DNA from: Deltaproteobacteria bacterium
GTDB taxonomy: Bacteria; Lernaellota; Lernaellaia; JACKCT01
Assembly: GCA_027493875.1 (NCBI GenBank)
Contig: JAOSJX010000002.1
Location: forward strand, 293,349 to 357,348
Direction of reading: 5' to 3'
DNA length: 64,000 nucleotides
A model generated the notes under the pieces. That model was not told the origin of the DNA. It did not search any database and was given only the letters and a program-made list of their open reading frames with translations. This document shows, in pieces, positions 49,653 to 59,731 of the stretch (its first letter is position 1; each line of letters starts with the position of its first letter). Position numbers and translations under genes: made by a program.

Positions 49653-50081
49653 TTACACAAAGCGCATCTGTTCTTGGCGCTTGTCCTCGGCTTCTTGACG
49701 GCGGATGTATTCGCGAATTGTTTTTTCGTCCCTTCCGACGGTGGACACGAAATATCCTCGTGCCCAGAAGTGCTGGCCCACGAAGCTCCGCCTCACATTG
49801 CTGTACGTCCGAGCGATGTGAATCGCGCTTTTCCCCTTGATGTATCCCACCACCTGCGCGACCGCGTACTTCGGCGGGATTGAAATCAGCATGTGGACGT
49901 GGTCCGGCATCAGGTGTCCTTCCAGAACCGCGCATTCCTTCTGCCGCGCCAAGGTGCGGAACACCTCCCCCAAATCCCGTCGCAACTCTCCAAAGAGCCT
50001 CTTGCGACGATACTTGGGAACGAAAACCACGTGGTACTTGCACTCCCATACGCTATGGCTCAAGCTTTCGAGGTCGTCCAT
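49653..50081 (-). CDS. tnpA: IS200/IS605 family Y1 transposase
   Basis: An intact 142-residue HUH endonuclease. The HUH pair is His61 and His63 in MPDHVHMLI, and the nucleophile is Tyr125 in IREYIRRQEAEDKRQ. The N-terminal WECKYHVVFVPKYRRKRLF, the middle QVVGYIKGKSAI and FWARGYFVSTVG are all typical. It cuts and joins single-stranded DNA at hairpin-containing ends during replication. The length suits TnpA of IS200 or the RAYT group. The frame is unbroken, although most neighbours are damaged by indels, so it may be recent. Confidence 0.95.
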   Translation of the reverse strand: MDDLESLSHSVWECKYHVVFVPKYRRKRLFGELRRDLGEVFRTLARQKECAVLEGHLMPDHVHMLISIPPKYAVAQVVGYIKGKSAIHIARTYSNVRRSFVGQHFWARGYFVSTVGRDEKTIREYIRRQEAEDKRQEQMRFV

Positions 50082-50114
50082 ATGAACTCCTTTGTTCGAG
50101 ATGCCTTGGTCGGC

Positions 50115-52717
50115 TCACGAACGGGAGTTCATAGGACGACTTCTGGAACTGTCAAACGACGGATGCCTCCCCGGCAAAGCCGGGGGAACTCCCCCTTGGA
50201 TTAGGACCCGGCCACCGACCACTGGGATTTCTTTTTCGAGCTGCAAAACGGCTTTGCGCGCCGCTTCACCGATCTCCCGGTCGGGATGCACGACGAAAGT
50301 CTCGACCTCGTGCACCATGGACGATCCACCGATTTGCGCGAGCGTTTCGATGGCGCGCGCGACGAGGCGTCCCTCGGCCGCGGACCCAAAGACGCGGCGC
50401 CGCGACACGCGGCGGGCGAAGTTCAGCACGGCGGGCGCCGCCTTCTCCTCGCCGATCCGGCCGAGCGCTTTGATCGCGTCGCCGACAAGATCCATCGTGG
50501 TCGTCGCGCAGCGGTAACTCCTCGATCAGCCGCACCAAACGCGGCACCGCCGAGGCGAATTTACGCAGCCCGTATTGTTGGGCGAGGATACATTGGATGT
50601 CGGGAGGGACGGTGTCGAAGGCGTCCACCAGCGCGCTTTCCGCGGTTTCGCCGCCGACGCGCGCGAGGGCGGAAATGGCGGCCCGGCGAAGCTTGTCCTC
50701 GGGCGATCGCAGGTAAGCACCAGCGCCGACGCCGCGCGCCGGTCGCCGATCTCGCCGAGGAGATTGATCAGATTCCGATTGTAAAACCAGAAATTCTCTT
50801 CACGCAATTCGCGCACCACGAATTCGACAGCCTCGGTGCCGAATTTCTGGATCAGGAGCGTGCATTTTTTCCGCGTGCGCATGTCCGCCGCGTCGCGCAG
50901 CAAAACAAGCACGTGCTCGAATATTTTTTTCGCGCGGCAGAAAACGCAAAAGGCTCTCGACGTTCCGGTCGTCCCCCTCCGGCTCCCAGGCGTCGGCAAC
51001 CCGCGCGATAATCGTCGTGTCGTTGGTAAAGCGCTCGATAATCCCCTGAAGCAGGTCGCGCGGTCGGCCGGGGCTGAGCTCATTGGCGTGGTTCGCGATG
51101 ACCGGGAGCAGCTCGGCCATCGTCGCGAAATCGCCGCCGCGCGCCAGTTCGCGCACGACGCCATCCAGCGACCCGACGATGGTGCCGAGGATCGATTCAT
51201 CCTGCCCTCGTAGACGCGCGCGCAGAGGATCGTGAAACCGACCTTCAAAAGCTCCGGATGCAGCAATTTGACGATTTCACGGTGCATCCGGTCGAAGGCC
51301 TGGACGGTGACCGCCTTGGCGTTCCAGTCCTCCGCGCCGAAATTCACCGCGGCCTGATTCATCATATCGCGGATGTCCCGCGCCCGCCCGGCGCGCAGAA
51401 ACCGCTGCACCAGCGAGGCGAACTGGTCGAGAAACTCCTTTTGGATAAAGAAGCTCGGGTGCTGCGCGAGGAGGCGTTTCGATTTGACGGCGAGGAAGCG
51501 CTCGACGGCGCCTTCCGTGCGGGCGAGCAGTTGAACATGGCCGATGAGGAGTTGGAGTTTGGCGCTGAACGGTGAGTGCTCCTTGGCCGGGAGGATATTC
51601 TTGATGCCGCCGAGGACGTCGGCGATCCGTTTGACGCGTGCGATGTCCAGTTCGAAATCCGCGGGCCGAAGTCCCTTGACCAACCGCCCGATCTCGTCGT
51701 CGTACGCTTCGACGATCTGATGTTTCTGTTCGTCGGTGAGGCGCATCATCAGATTGGCGACCAGATCGAAGGTAACGTCCGCCGGATAGTCCTCGGCGAA
51801 CACCGCCGCGAGCACGCGCCCGTGCAGCGGCGCCAACACCAGGACCATGCCTTCCGACCAGCGCGTCCGCCAACGGGGATTCGTCACCTGATGGATCGCC
51901 GCCACCGTGAGGCGCACCTGCTCGGCGAGATTGGCGATGCGGGCCGCGGCCGCCTCCGGCTCGACCGGGCGCAGGCGCGAACCGACGTGGCTGATTTTCG
52001 ACAAGCCGGTCCATTCGTTGAAGGCGTCGGCGAACAGCGATCCGACGAAGTCGAAATCCATGGACGCCTGACGCGACATCAGTTCGAAATCGACGCGATG
52101 ACGGAATTGCGCGGCGTCCTCGCCGTCGAGAAACGGATCGCTTCGGAGCAGCCGGCGGATGAAGTCCCCGAAGAACGCGCCGTCGCTCATCTCCGACGGC
52201 ATCGCCGCCGCTTCCGCCCGCCGGCGCTTCGGCGCCGGCGCGTCGATCACCGCGGCGGGTTGCGTTTCGAGGGCCTCGATATTGAAAACGCCCTCCGAAC
52301 GCAGCCGGTCGGCGAAGGTTTGTTTCCGGGTGAACTCGCCGGGCGCCAGGGAGAAGACCCGAAGAAACGAGAGCACTTCGTCGGGCCGCAGGTCGGCCCG
52401 GAAGTTCAGCGAATGAACCTTGCGCGCGGCGAGAGCGTTCACGAAGGCTTTCGTGTAAACGCGGTTCTGAACGGTTTCGGGAAGCGGCTTATCGTTGAAA
52501 AAAGCAGGCCGTGTCCGACCCCGAGGCGCACGTCGCCGTCGGGCAGCAGCGTCTTGAAACGCAAGACGACTTGCGTGACGGCCGTGGTGATCGACGGGTC
52601 CTGCGCGGGAAGGCGGTTCAAATTGACGCCCGCAGCGTAGAGCGTGCGGACGATATCGCAGACCGCGTCGAGGCGCGGCGCGCTGAGGACGCCCTGTTCC
52701 GCGTCGTGCTCGGACAT
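50115..52717 (-). CDS. HEAT-repeat protein with IS-derived C-terminus (several frame breaks)
   Basis: About 867 residues, cytosolic. The N-terminus (CDIVRTLYAAGVNLNRLPAQ, LLPDGDVRLGVGHGLLF, NDKPLPETV) resembles the start of HEAT/HD-type regulators found in deltaproteobacteria. A long helical middle follows, and the last third holds HEAT-like units such as VSLLGEIGDRRAASALV-type segments, RKFASAVPRLVRLIEEL and DAIKALGRIGEEKAAPAVL. Frame switches lie near 52505 (six A), 51220, 50935 (seven T), 50715 and 50505. The last 25 or so codons after VVGGRVLIQG come from the right end of the IS200-type element, so the natural C-terminus has been cut off or replaced. Partner and role are unknown. Confidence 0.65.
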
Positions 52718-52921
52718 CTCTCCCCAATCGTCATGGGCCGCCGCGCCGGGCGGCCCGGCAAGCGTTCAAGATAAATCGAATGGCCCGTGTAGATCAATGC
52801 GGGCGCGTCAAGGCCCCCGAACGGTCCGGATCGCGCCGCCGTCGCGCACCGCGTCGTCCCGGCTTCCCCGGCCGTCGATCGGCGCCTTGCGCCCACCGGT
52901 AAATCGCATCATCATGCGTTC

Positions 52922-54219
52922 GTGGCGAATGACTTGGAACATGTCTCGCTCAATCTCAACGTTCGCGGATTGCACGCGTCCGCCACCGTCGACATCAATG
53001 AACGGTCCGACGAGCTGATCCGCCAAGGCCGCACGGTTTTCAAATTCGGGCTTGGCCAGTCGCCTTTTCCCGTTCCGCCGGTTGTGGTGGAAGCGCTTCG
53101 TAACAACGCCCACCAGAAAGCCTATCTTCCGGTGAAGGGGCTCGCGGCGCTCCGCGAGGCGGTGGCGCGCTTTCACGAAAAAAACGACGAGGTTCCCGCG
53201 GACCCGGACAATGTCATCATCGGCCCGGGGTCAAAGGAACTGATGTTTCTGCTGCAAAACGCGTACTACGGCGATCTGGTGATTCCGACGCCGTGCTGGG
53301 TCTCCTACGCGCCGCAAGCGCAGATCATCGGCCGGCGCGTGACCCTCATTCCGACGCACTACGAAGGAAAGTGGCGGCTTCGCCCGGAGCAGATCGAGGA
53401 ACTGTGCGCCGACGATCCGGCCCGCCCGCGGATCGTCGTTCTCAATTATCCCGGCAATCCGGAGGGTGCGACCTATTCGGTGCCGACGCTACGGAAGCTC
53501 GCGGAAGTCGCGCGACGCTATGAGCTGATCATCCTGTCCGACGAGATCTACGGAATGCTCAACCACCGCGGCGAGCACGTGTCGATCGCCCGCTACTACC
53601 CGGAACGGACGATCATCAGTTCCGGTCTGTCGAAGTGGTGCGGCGCGGGCGGCTGGCGCCTCGGCACGTTCACGTTTCCGCCGGCGCTGAGGCACCTGAT
53701 GAACGCCATGGCGGTGTTGGCCAGCGAAACGTACACTTCGACGAGCGCGCCGATTCAGTACGCGGCGGTGCGCGCTTTTGAAGGCGGTTATACGATTGAA
53801 CGCTATCTCCTCCACGCGCGGCGCATCCTCGCGCTGCTGGGATCGTGGTGCGCCGCGAAACTGCGCGAGACCGGCGCCCGTGTTGTGGAGCCCGAGGGCG
53901 CGTTCTACCTGTTCCGGATTTCGGGCCGCTGGCGGACCGGCTGGCGGCGGCGGGGATTACCACGTCGACGGCGCTTTGCCGGCGGCTCCTCGACGAGGCC
54001 GGGGTGGCGGTTTTGCCGGGGACGGTGTTCGGCCGCGACGATGGCGAGTTCACGCTACGCATCGCCTACGTGAATTTCGACGGCGCCCGCGCGCTAGCGG
54101 CCAGCGAGGCCGCCGGAATCGAAACGCGGCTCGACGATCATTTTCTGCGAACCTATTGCCACAACGTCACGCAGGGCGTTTACCGGTTATGCGAGTGGTT
54201 CCAGGCGTTGGTGTCCTAA
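52922..54219 (+). CDS. PLP-dependent class I/II aminotransferase (frame break)
   Basis: About 432 residues of fold type I. Substrate-side and cofactor motifs are FGLGQSPFPVPPVVVEALRN, VIIGPGSKELMFLLQNAYYG, CWVSYAPQAQIIGRR, VVLNYPGNPEGATYS, LIILSDEIYGMLNH and SSGLSKWCGAGGWRLG, the last holding the PLP Lys. The frame breaks near 53917, where one C is missing in tgttccgg (the family expects FYLFPDF). The C-terminus resumes FGPLADRLAAAGITTSTALC and LRIAYVNFDGARALAA. The GTG start at 52922 is used, with no good ribosome-binding site. It probably interconverts an amino acid and its 2-oxo acid. It is divergent from the HEAT gene. Confidence 0.82.
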
Positions 54220-54284
54220 GTTGACCGAACCGGGCCGTCTTGTAATAAAAGCGCGGAGCGCGCAGCAACGGAAGGGAGACCGAG

Positions 54285-54977
54285 ATGGCGACGGAGCAGG
54301 GCGGCAAGAGCGGTATGGAAGACGTCCTTTTCGGCGAGACGGTGATCGCGCCGCAATTCGCCGTGGGCCTGAACATGTACATTCAGGTCGAGAGCCGCGG
54401 ACAAAAATTCCGGACGCTCGTGAACGTCATCGGGTGGTACCGCCCGCATTTTGTCATTACCACCGCTCCCAATACCGATAAACGAGCGACGCTCCTTCAA
54501 ACCGGATCCGAGCTCGTGGTCCGGTATCTGCTCGACGGAACCGTTTATGGGTTTTCCTCGCGGCTCATTGAAAAACTGAATCTCCCGGCCGCGATGTGGC
54601 TTTTGCGCTACCCGGACGTCGTGGAAGTGAAAAACCTCCGGCGGTCGCCGCGCGTTCAAACGCTCATTCAGGTCGAGACGGACGGCGCGCAGAATTGGCT
54701 GATGATGGATATTTCCAAACAAGGTGCCCTTGTGACGATGGATGCGATGCCCGAGGTCGGCACTCGCCTTCCGCTGACGTTTGTGCTTCCCGACGGGTCA
54801 AAGATCGAGCGGATCGAGGCGGAAGTGATCCGGGTCAACCAAGGGCAGGAAGGACCGAGCGTCGGGGTCCGATTTCACGAGGACGACGGGCAGATTGAAA
54901 AGGTGCGCGCGTTCGTCGAGATGCAGGAACGGTCGCTTCGCCGGCTGTTGACGGAATTCGACATTCCCGGCCGCTAA
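54285..54977 (+). CDS. YcgR-like PilZ domain protein
   Basis: An intact 230-residue c-di-GMP receptor. Residues 25-110 form a YcgR-like N-terminal domain (GLNMYIQVESRGQKFRTLV, VNVIGWYRP). Residues 117-225 are a PilZ domain with the c-di-GMP-binding motifs RRSPR at 119-123 and DISKQG at 142-147 ([D/N]xSxxG). Relatives slow flagellar motors or control surface polysaccharide when c-di-GMP is high. A GGAAGGGAG ribosome-binding site is well placed. It follows the aminotransferase by 65 bases and converges with a second PilZ gene about 30 bases away. An A/T-rich imperfect palindrome between them may terminate both. Confidence 0.88.
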   Translation: MATEQGGKSGMEDVLFGETVIAPQFAVGLNMYIQVESRGQKFRTLVNVIGWYRPHFVITTAPNTDKRATLLQTGSELVVRYLLDGTVYGFSSRLIEKLNLPAAMWLLRYPDVVEVKNLRRSPRVQTLIQVETDGAQNWLMMDISKQGALVTMDAMPEVGTRLPLTFVLPDGSKIERIEAEVIRVNQGQEGPSVGVRFHEDDGQIEKVRAFVEMQERSLRRLLTEFDIPGR

Positions 54978-55010
54978 ATTTTCGAATAAAAATTTAAGGA
55001 ATCGACCGGC

Positions 55011-55562
55011 TCAGGAAACGAGAGACGTATCGAGGTATTGCTGAAGCCGCCGGGACTGGTCCGGCGCAACGTCTCCGCTATCGAACGCCACACCGATGGC
55101 GATCTCGTCCTCCGCGGGCTTGAGGTGGGCGATGCGGCCCGACCAGTTCATGCCGCTGAGCGGCCCGTCGGTTAGCTCGATCCGGATATTGAAGTGGGAG
55201 GTCGGGATCGCCAAGTCGCCCGGCCCTTTCATCTGGAGGCCGATGCCGCCCTTGGACAGATTCGTTACGAAAGCGTCGTAGGTTCCACGTTCCGTGCCGT
55301 TGACGATGGACAGTTTGGCCGTTGAACGGACGGGCACGCGCCGATCTTTCCGCCGCATGGGCGTTTCCATGTTGAGCAAATCGAGGGGAATTCCGTGCGT
55401 TTCCATAAATGAGACCAGGTTGGCGACGGGAATCCGGCGATCGTGGCTGGTCGGCAATCGAAAACCGCGGATTTTGCCCTCGTCAAACCACTTGATGACG
55501 GTATTGATGTTGATCCCCAGAAGGCGCGCAACCTCGCCCGTGGTGAAGATCTTTTTCGTCAT
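55011..55562 (-). CDS. excisionase-type HTH fused to PilZ domain
   Basis: An intact 183-residue protein with two domains. Residues 4-58 (IFTTGEVARLLGININTVIK ... GKIRGFRLPTSHDRRIP) are a MerR/excisionase-like winged helix as in BldC or HTH_17 proteins. Residues 68-180 are a PilZ domain with RRKDRRVPVR at 70-79 and NLSKGG at 101-106, so both c-di-GMP contact motifs are present. The arrangement suggests a transcription factor whose DNA binding responds to c-di-GMP. That is inference; PilZ domains can also lose ligand binding. The target may include the convergent YcgR-like gene or its own promoter region. Confidence 0.85.
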   Translation of the reverse strand: MTKKIFTTGEVARLLGININTVIKWFDEGKIRGFRLPTSHDRRIPVANLVSFMETHGIPLDLLNMETPMRRKDRRVPVRSTAKLSIVNGTERGTYDAFVTNLSKGGIGLQMKGPGDLAIPTSHFNIRIELTDGPLSGMNWSGRIAHLKPAEDEIAIGVAFDSGDVAPDQSRRLQQYLDTSLVS

Positions 55563-55756
55563 AAATTCTTCCCCAGTCCCATCAATCTATGTCCACCACT
55601 CGAATCGTCCGGCAAAGCCGGTTAAAATCCGCCGATGGTCCGCCTATCAGGCGTTCCATCCTTTCCATAATCTGTAGTTTTCTATCACGAAGCATAAAAG
55701 TGGTCAAGCGAACTTTTTCAAATTTTGCAATGCTCCCCGACGAAGCGAGGGGTATT

Positions 55757-56273
55757 CTAAGGTCGGATTTCCGGGAACTTCTTACGTAAGGAGGCGTCTT
55801 CTATACGAATTCTCCACGCGAGAACCCCGGCAAATACGGCAAAAGCGGACCACGACCAACGACTGCCGGTCGCGATCACCAACCCGGCCATGCTCCCGGC
55901 GTTTCCAAGGTAGATAGGATGGCGGAACCAGCGATACGGGCCCTCGCGGACGATTTTCTGGCCGGGACTGTCATTCGACGCGGTTGGGGCGTAATTCGCG
56001 CCGAGAACGCGCCGGCTCCACCAGGTCCATGGAATCGACATGATCAGAATGAATCGGCCCAGCCAGATCTCCGGCGTCGCGTCGGGCATCGTGCCCCGCG
56101 CGGCGGTTTCGGCCGCGACCGAGGCGACGATCAGGCAGACCGATCCGAGCATGGCCCAATACGTCGGATCGGCGGCGTTGCCGCCGGCGTAGGCAAAACG
56201 CCGGCCTGGGAGAAAATGCGCTGCTCCGAGCACCGCGCCGAGCGACGTAAACGTCACAAAAAAATTCGACCAT
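55757..56273 (-). CDS. isoprenylcysteine carboxyl methyltransferase-like membrane protein (frame break)
   Basis: About 172 residues with four or five membrane helices and the ICMT/PEMT-type motif VREGPYRWFRHPIYLGNAGS, followed by LRKKFPEIRP (the family has a Glu in this region). These proteins use S-adenosylmethionine to methylate lipids, thiols or quinone-like substrates at the membrane. The start is ATG 56273, immediately after GGAGGA. The first codons (MVEFF) switch frame inside the run of seven A at 56258-56264 (minus strand T), after which VTFTSLGAVLGAAHFLPG continues. Without this correction the protein has no plausible start. The substrate is unknown. Confidence 0.75.
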
Positions 56274-56384
56274 CGTTCCTCCGCCGGACATTCCGCCCCG
56301 GTATCATTGCGCAACGGGTTCGTCCGCCGGTATGATTTTCGTCGTGTTTCGTCCGTCTCTGCTATGCCATCCGAGGGTTTATCC

Positions 56385-58460
56385 ATGACCACCATGCCGC
56401 GCTTCGTCTTGATCGCGCTTCTTCTCGCCGTCACCGCGGTCCCGATGACCGGGTGCGGGTGCGGCGACGATGACGATTCAACCGATTCCGGCGGGACGCC
56501 CGACGGCGATACCGAGGCGGTGCCGGACGACGACACGAGCGACGACGACGGCGACGACGATGTCGATGACGACGTGACGGACGATGACCTCGACGACGAC
56601 GCGGACGACGACACGGACCCGCCCCTGCCCGATCCGACCTTCGGCTGGATTCTCATGGATACCGACCGCGACCACGTGTCGTGGGTTCTCCAACAGGCGG
56701 CGGCCTTCGGCGTCGACAACGTCCAGCTCTCCCATGACCTGATCATGGATATCGACGAGATCACGGAGGACGAGGACAAGGCGATTCTGCTGCAGGACAT
56801 CGCCCAGGAAGCGCACGGCCTGGGTCTCAAAGTGTGGGTTTGGGCGCACGAGTTCGCGCGAGAAACGTATCTCATCTGCTTCGATCCGGACGGCGACGTG
56901 TGGGAGCGCCGGCGCAAGGCCTACCGCGACGGCCTTGCGCGCATTCCGGAAATCGATGGCGTGGTCCTGATGTTCGGCAGTTCGGACGCGGAGCCGTGGT
57001 ACGTCCCCTGCTTCTGCCAATGGTGCCTCGAGCAGGAGCCCATCGGGAATCCGATTCTCGACTTGATCCATTCCAACCCCGTTCAGCGGCTTCAGCAGAT
57101 CTATGACGTCGTCGGCGGCGTGGTGATGGGCGAATTCGGCAAGGAGCTCCGCGTCCGCACGTTTATGCACATGCCGATCGAACTCGATTGGTTGCGCGAC
57201 TCCCTTAAGACCTACGAAAATCCGGACTTGATGGTGATGTCGAAGGACGTGCCGCAGGATTGGCAGCCCTACTACCCGGACAATCCGCTCATCGGCGACG
57301 TCGGGCATCGCCATCAGATCATCGAAATGGATCTCGGCAACGAGTATTGGGGCCTGAGCAACATCCTGAACGGGCAGGTCGATTACATTTACCGGCGTTC
57401 GCGGTACGAGCGCGACGCGGGCGCCCGCGGCTACGGCGCGCGCGTCGAACGGGGCGACCAACACGCTTTCGGGAACCCGAACGAGATCAACATTTACGCG
57501 GCGTCGCGCCTCATTCCCGACGAAACGGACGTGCCGGACGAGGTGTACCGGGACTGGTTCGACGCCCGCTACGGCATCGCCGGGGACACCGCGTCGGCGG
57601 TCGTCTTGAAACGCGTTTTCCGGACGAGCCACGACGCGATACGGAAGATGTATTACACGCTCGGCATGTGGACGTTGGAGAAGGGTTCCGACGTGACCGG
57701 TTCCGCGCGGTACCCCGAACAACTTTGGTCACGCAACACGACCCCTTATGACGGCGACTGGCAAGCGATATTTACGTCCCTCGCGTTTCCCGGCGAGCAA
57801 ACCCTCCGCGATCTGTGGCAGGAGAGCACCGAGGCGATCGAGATCGCGCAGGATAATCTCGACCTTCTTGATTCGATCGAAGGGTCGTTTTCCACCGCGG
57901 ACGATTTCGACGAGCTTCGCGAAATGCTCGAACGGCACCGCGACGCCACGATCGTTTGGCGTTCCATGAAGGACGCGATGTTCCGCTATATGTTCTGGCG
58001 CGCCGGACATCCGGATCAGGCGGATTTCGTCGAAGGCGACGCCGAGGAACTCCTCGATCTCGCGGATGACATGGAAGCACGATGGGGGAGTTCCGTGACG
58101 CCCGGCGACCCGGACCGCATCCGCGATTTCGTCGCCGACCTGCGCCAGGGATTTCCGGATCAGGTGGACGAGGCCGCGTACGAGCAACCGGTTTTATTCG
58201 ATATCGAGGCGGAGGACCTCGGCGGCGGGCAGTACCACGTGACCTGGTCGTCGAGCGCGCCGATGACGTCGTTCATTGAGTGGACGGAAAAGCTGCCGCT
58301 CTATCCGAACACGAGCGGAGAGGACGATTCCAACCAGACGCTGCACGAGGCGACGTTCACCGTGAGCGACGCGTCCAAGCCGCACGCGTTCCGCGTCGCG
58401 GGCCACGACGGCGCGACGCTCTATCGATCCGGAGATTTTTGGGTCGGTCTCGATCCGTAA
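56385..58460 (+). CDS. Asp-rich lipoprotein with TIM-barrel-like glycosidase-type domain
   Basis: An intact 691-residue lipoprotein. The start chosen is ATG 56385 with GAGGG upstream. The signal sequence ends in lipobox MTGC, giving CGCGDDDDST, and Asp dominates up to about residue 78. The body has WVLQQAAAFGVDNVQLSHDL, LGLKVWVWAHEFARETY, IPEIDGVVLMFGSSDAEPWY, a Cys cluster (VPCFCQWCLEQ) and INIYAASRLIPDETDVPDEV, then a long helical region and a fibronectin-like C-terminus. The order of motifs recalls GH67/GH115-like alpha-glucuronidases or GH20-type barrels, but I cannot place it. It is probably surface-anchored. It ends directly against the convergent CoA-transferase gene. Confidence 0.7.
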   Translation: MTTMPRFVLIALLLAVTAVPMTGCGCGDDDDSTDSGGTPDGDTEAVPDDDTSDDDGDDDVDDDVTDDDLDDDADDDTDPPLPDPTFGWILMDTDRDHVSWVLQQAAAFGVDNVQLSHDLIMDIDEITEDEDKAILLQDIAQEAHGLGLKVWVWAHEFARETYLICFDPDGDVWERRRKAYRDGLARIPEIDGVVLMFGSSDAEPWYVPCFCQWCLEQEPIGNPILDLIHSNPVQRLQQIYDVVGGVVMGEFGKELRVRTFMHMPIELDWLRDSLKTYENPDLMVMSKDVPQDWQPYYPDNPLIGDVGHRHQIIEMDLGNEYWGLSNILNGQVDYIYRRSRYERDAGARGYGARVERGDQHAFGNPNEINIYAASRLIPDETDVPDEVYRDWFDARYGIAGDTASAVVLKRVFRTSHDAIRKMYYTLGMWTLEKGSDVTGSARYPEQLWSRNTTPYDGDWQAIFTSLAFPGEQTLRDLWQESTEAIEIAQDNLDLLDSIEGSFSTADDFDELREMLERHRDATIVWRSMKDAMFRYMFWRAGHPDQADFVEGDAEELLDLADDMEARWGSSVTPGDPDRIRDFVADLRQGFPDQVDEAAYEQPVLFDIEAEDLGGGQYHVTWSSSAPMTSFIEWTEKLPLYPNTSGEDDSNQTLHEATFTVSDASKPHAFRVAGHDGATLYRSGDFWVGLDP

Positions 58461-59658
58461 TTAAATCAATTTCCGTAACGCCGCGACTTCTTGGTCCGAC
58501 ATTCCCAGCACGCTGCGGAGAATGTCGTCGGTGTGCTGGCCCGCGTCCGGGGCCGGCGTCTCGTGGCGGCCAGGCGTGTCGGACAGCCGGATCGGATTGC
58601 CGGGAACGTCGATGGCGCCGAGCCGCGGGTGGTCGAGGCGCTCGTGCATGCCGCGCGCGGAAAGTTGCTCGTCGCCGTGCAACTCCGAGAACTCCTGCAC
58701 CTTGCCGCACGGGATGTCCCGCGCGCTCAGGCTGTCGATTACTTCGACGCTCGTCCGCCCCGCCATCCACGGTTCGAGAACGGCGCACCCTTCCTCGGCG
58801 TTTTGAATGCGCGCAATGAAATTGGAGAAGCGCTCGTCGCTGACGAGATCCGGCCGTCCGACAATCTCGAGCAGCGCGTTCCACTGTTTGTCCGTGAGCG
58901 CCACGACGGCGACATAGCCGTCGGCGGTCCGATAGGAGTTCCAAAACGGCATCGGGTGGTCGCGGTCCGTCAGCAGATGCTCGATGTCGCGCCCGATGAT
59001 GCCGGCCATCTCGTCCTTGACCGGCGCGTTTGCTTTTTCCGAGAACGCCCAGAAGTTGTGGTAGTACATGACGTCCTGCATCGAGATATCGACGAGCTGG
59101 CCGCGGCCGGTCCGGTCGCGCGCGCGAAGCGCCGCGAAAATGCCGATCGCCGCGTGCGCGCCCGAACCGAGATCGCCGAAGAAGACGCCGGGGGGACGGT
59201 CGGGCGCGCCGTTCCCGGCCATCGTTCCGCCCGTCGCCTGGGCGATGATATCGAACGCCGTCCGGCCGGCGAGCGGACCGGTGCGTCCGAAGCCGGTGAT
59301 CGACGCGTAGATCAGGCGCGGGTTCCGTTCGTGGAGCGTCTCCCAGCCGAGCCCCATTCGTTCCATCGCCCCTGGGCGCAGATTCTCGATCAGCACGTCC
59401 GACCGCGCCGCGAGGCGCGCCAGAACGTCGCGTGCTTGGTCCTTTCGCAGATCGAGCGTGATGCCTTTTTTTATCCTGGTGAAGGCAGGACAACGACCTT
59501 TCCGATCCGGACAACGTCGTGAGCATCCGCATCGTCTCGCCTTCCGGCGGTTCGATCTTGATCACCTCCGCGCCGAAAAACGCCAGAATTTCCGACGCGC
59601 GCGGACCGGAAAGGAATTGCGATAGATCGAGAACACGGATTCCTTCAAGCACCTTCAT
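58461..59658 (-). CDS. class III (CaiB/BaiF/FldA-type) CoA-transferase (frame break)
   Basis: About 399 residues. The N-terminus EGIRVLDLSQFLSGPRASEI and FFGAEVIKIEPPEGETMR are the family start. DVLIENLRPGAMERMG, RLIYASITGFGRTGPLAGR and GVFFGDLGSGAHAAIGIF follow; Asp in FFGDLGSG is the residue that forms the CoA-acyl intermediate. The frame breaks in the run of seven A near 59470. With six A it reads HQDKKGITLDLRKDQARDVL, as the family requires. These enzymes move CoA between carboxylic acids, and some act in 2-hydroxyacid fermentation (FldA, HadA). The in-window dehydratase operon 11 kb away makes such a role possible but unproven. Confidence 0.85.
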
Positions 59659-59731
59659 GGGCGGATCCCCGGATCAATTCCTTGGAATGATTTTAGCGTA
59701 TGGTGTTTGTACCACCGGCGCGTCCGCGCGC

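Larger units (their letters stand above)
49555..50190 (-). mobile_element. IS200/IS605-type element (RAYT-like)
   Basis: A single Y1 transposase gene bounded by subterminal hairpins with identical seven-base stems and AAA loops at both ends. There are no terminal inverted repeats and no accessory TnpB, as expected for an IS200-like or REP-associated element. Exact ends cannot be fixed by eye. The right end lies at the 3' end of the HEAT-repeat gene, and the left end lies about 110 bases upstream of the alcohol dehydrogenase start. Confidence 0.75.

Noticed and set aside
55738..55755. Possible hairpin CCCCGACGAAGCGAGGGG resembling the IS200-type ends
   Set aside because: Only four base pairs form, with no inner stem and no transposase nearby.
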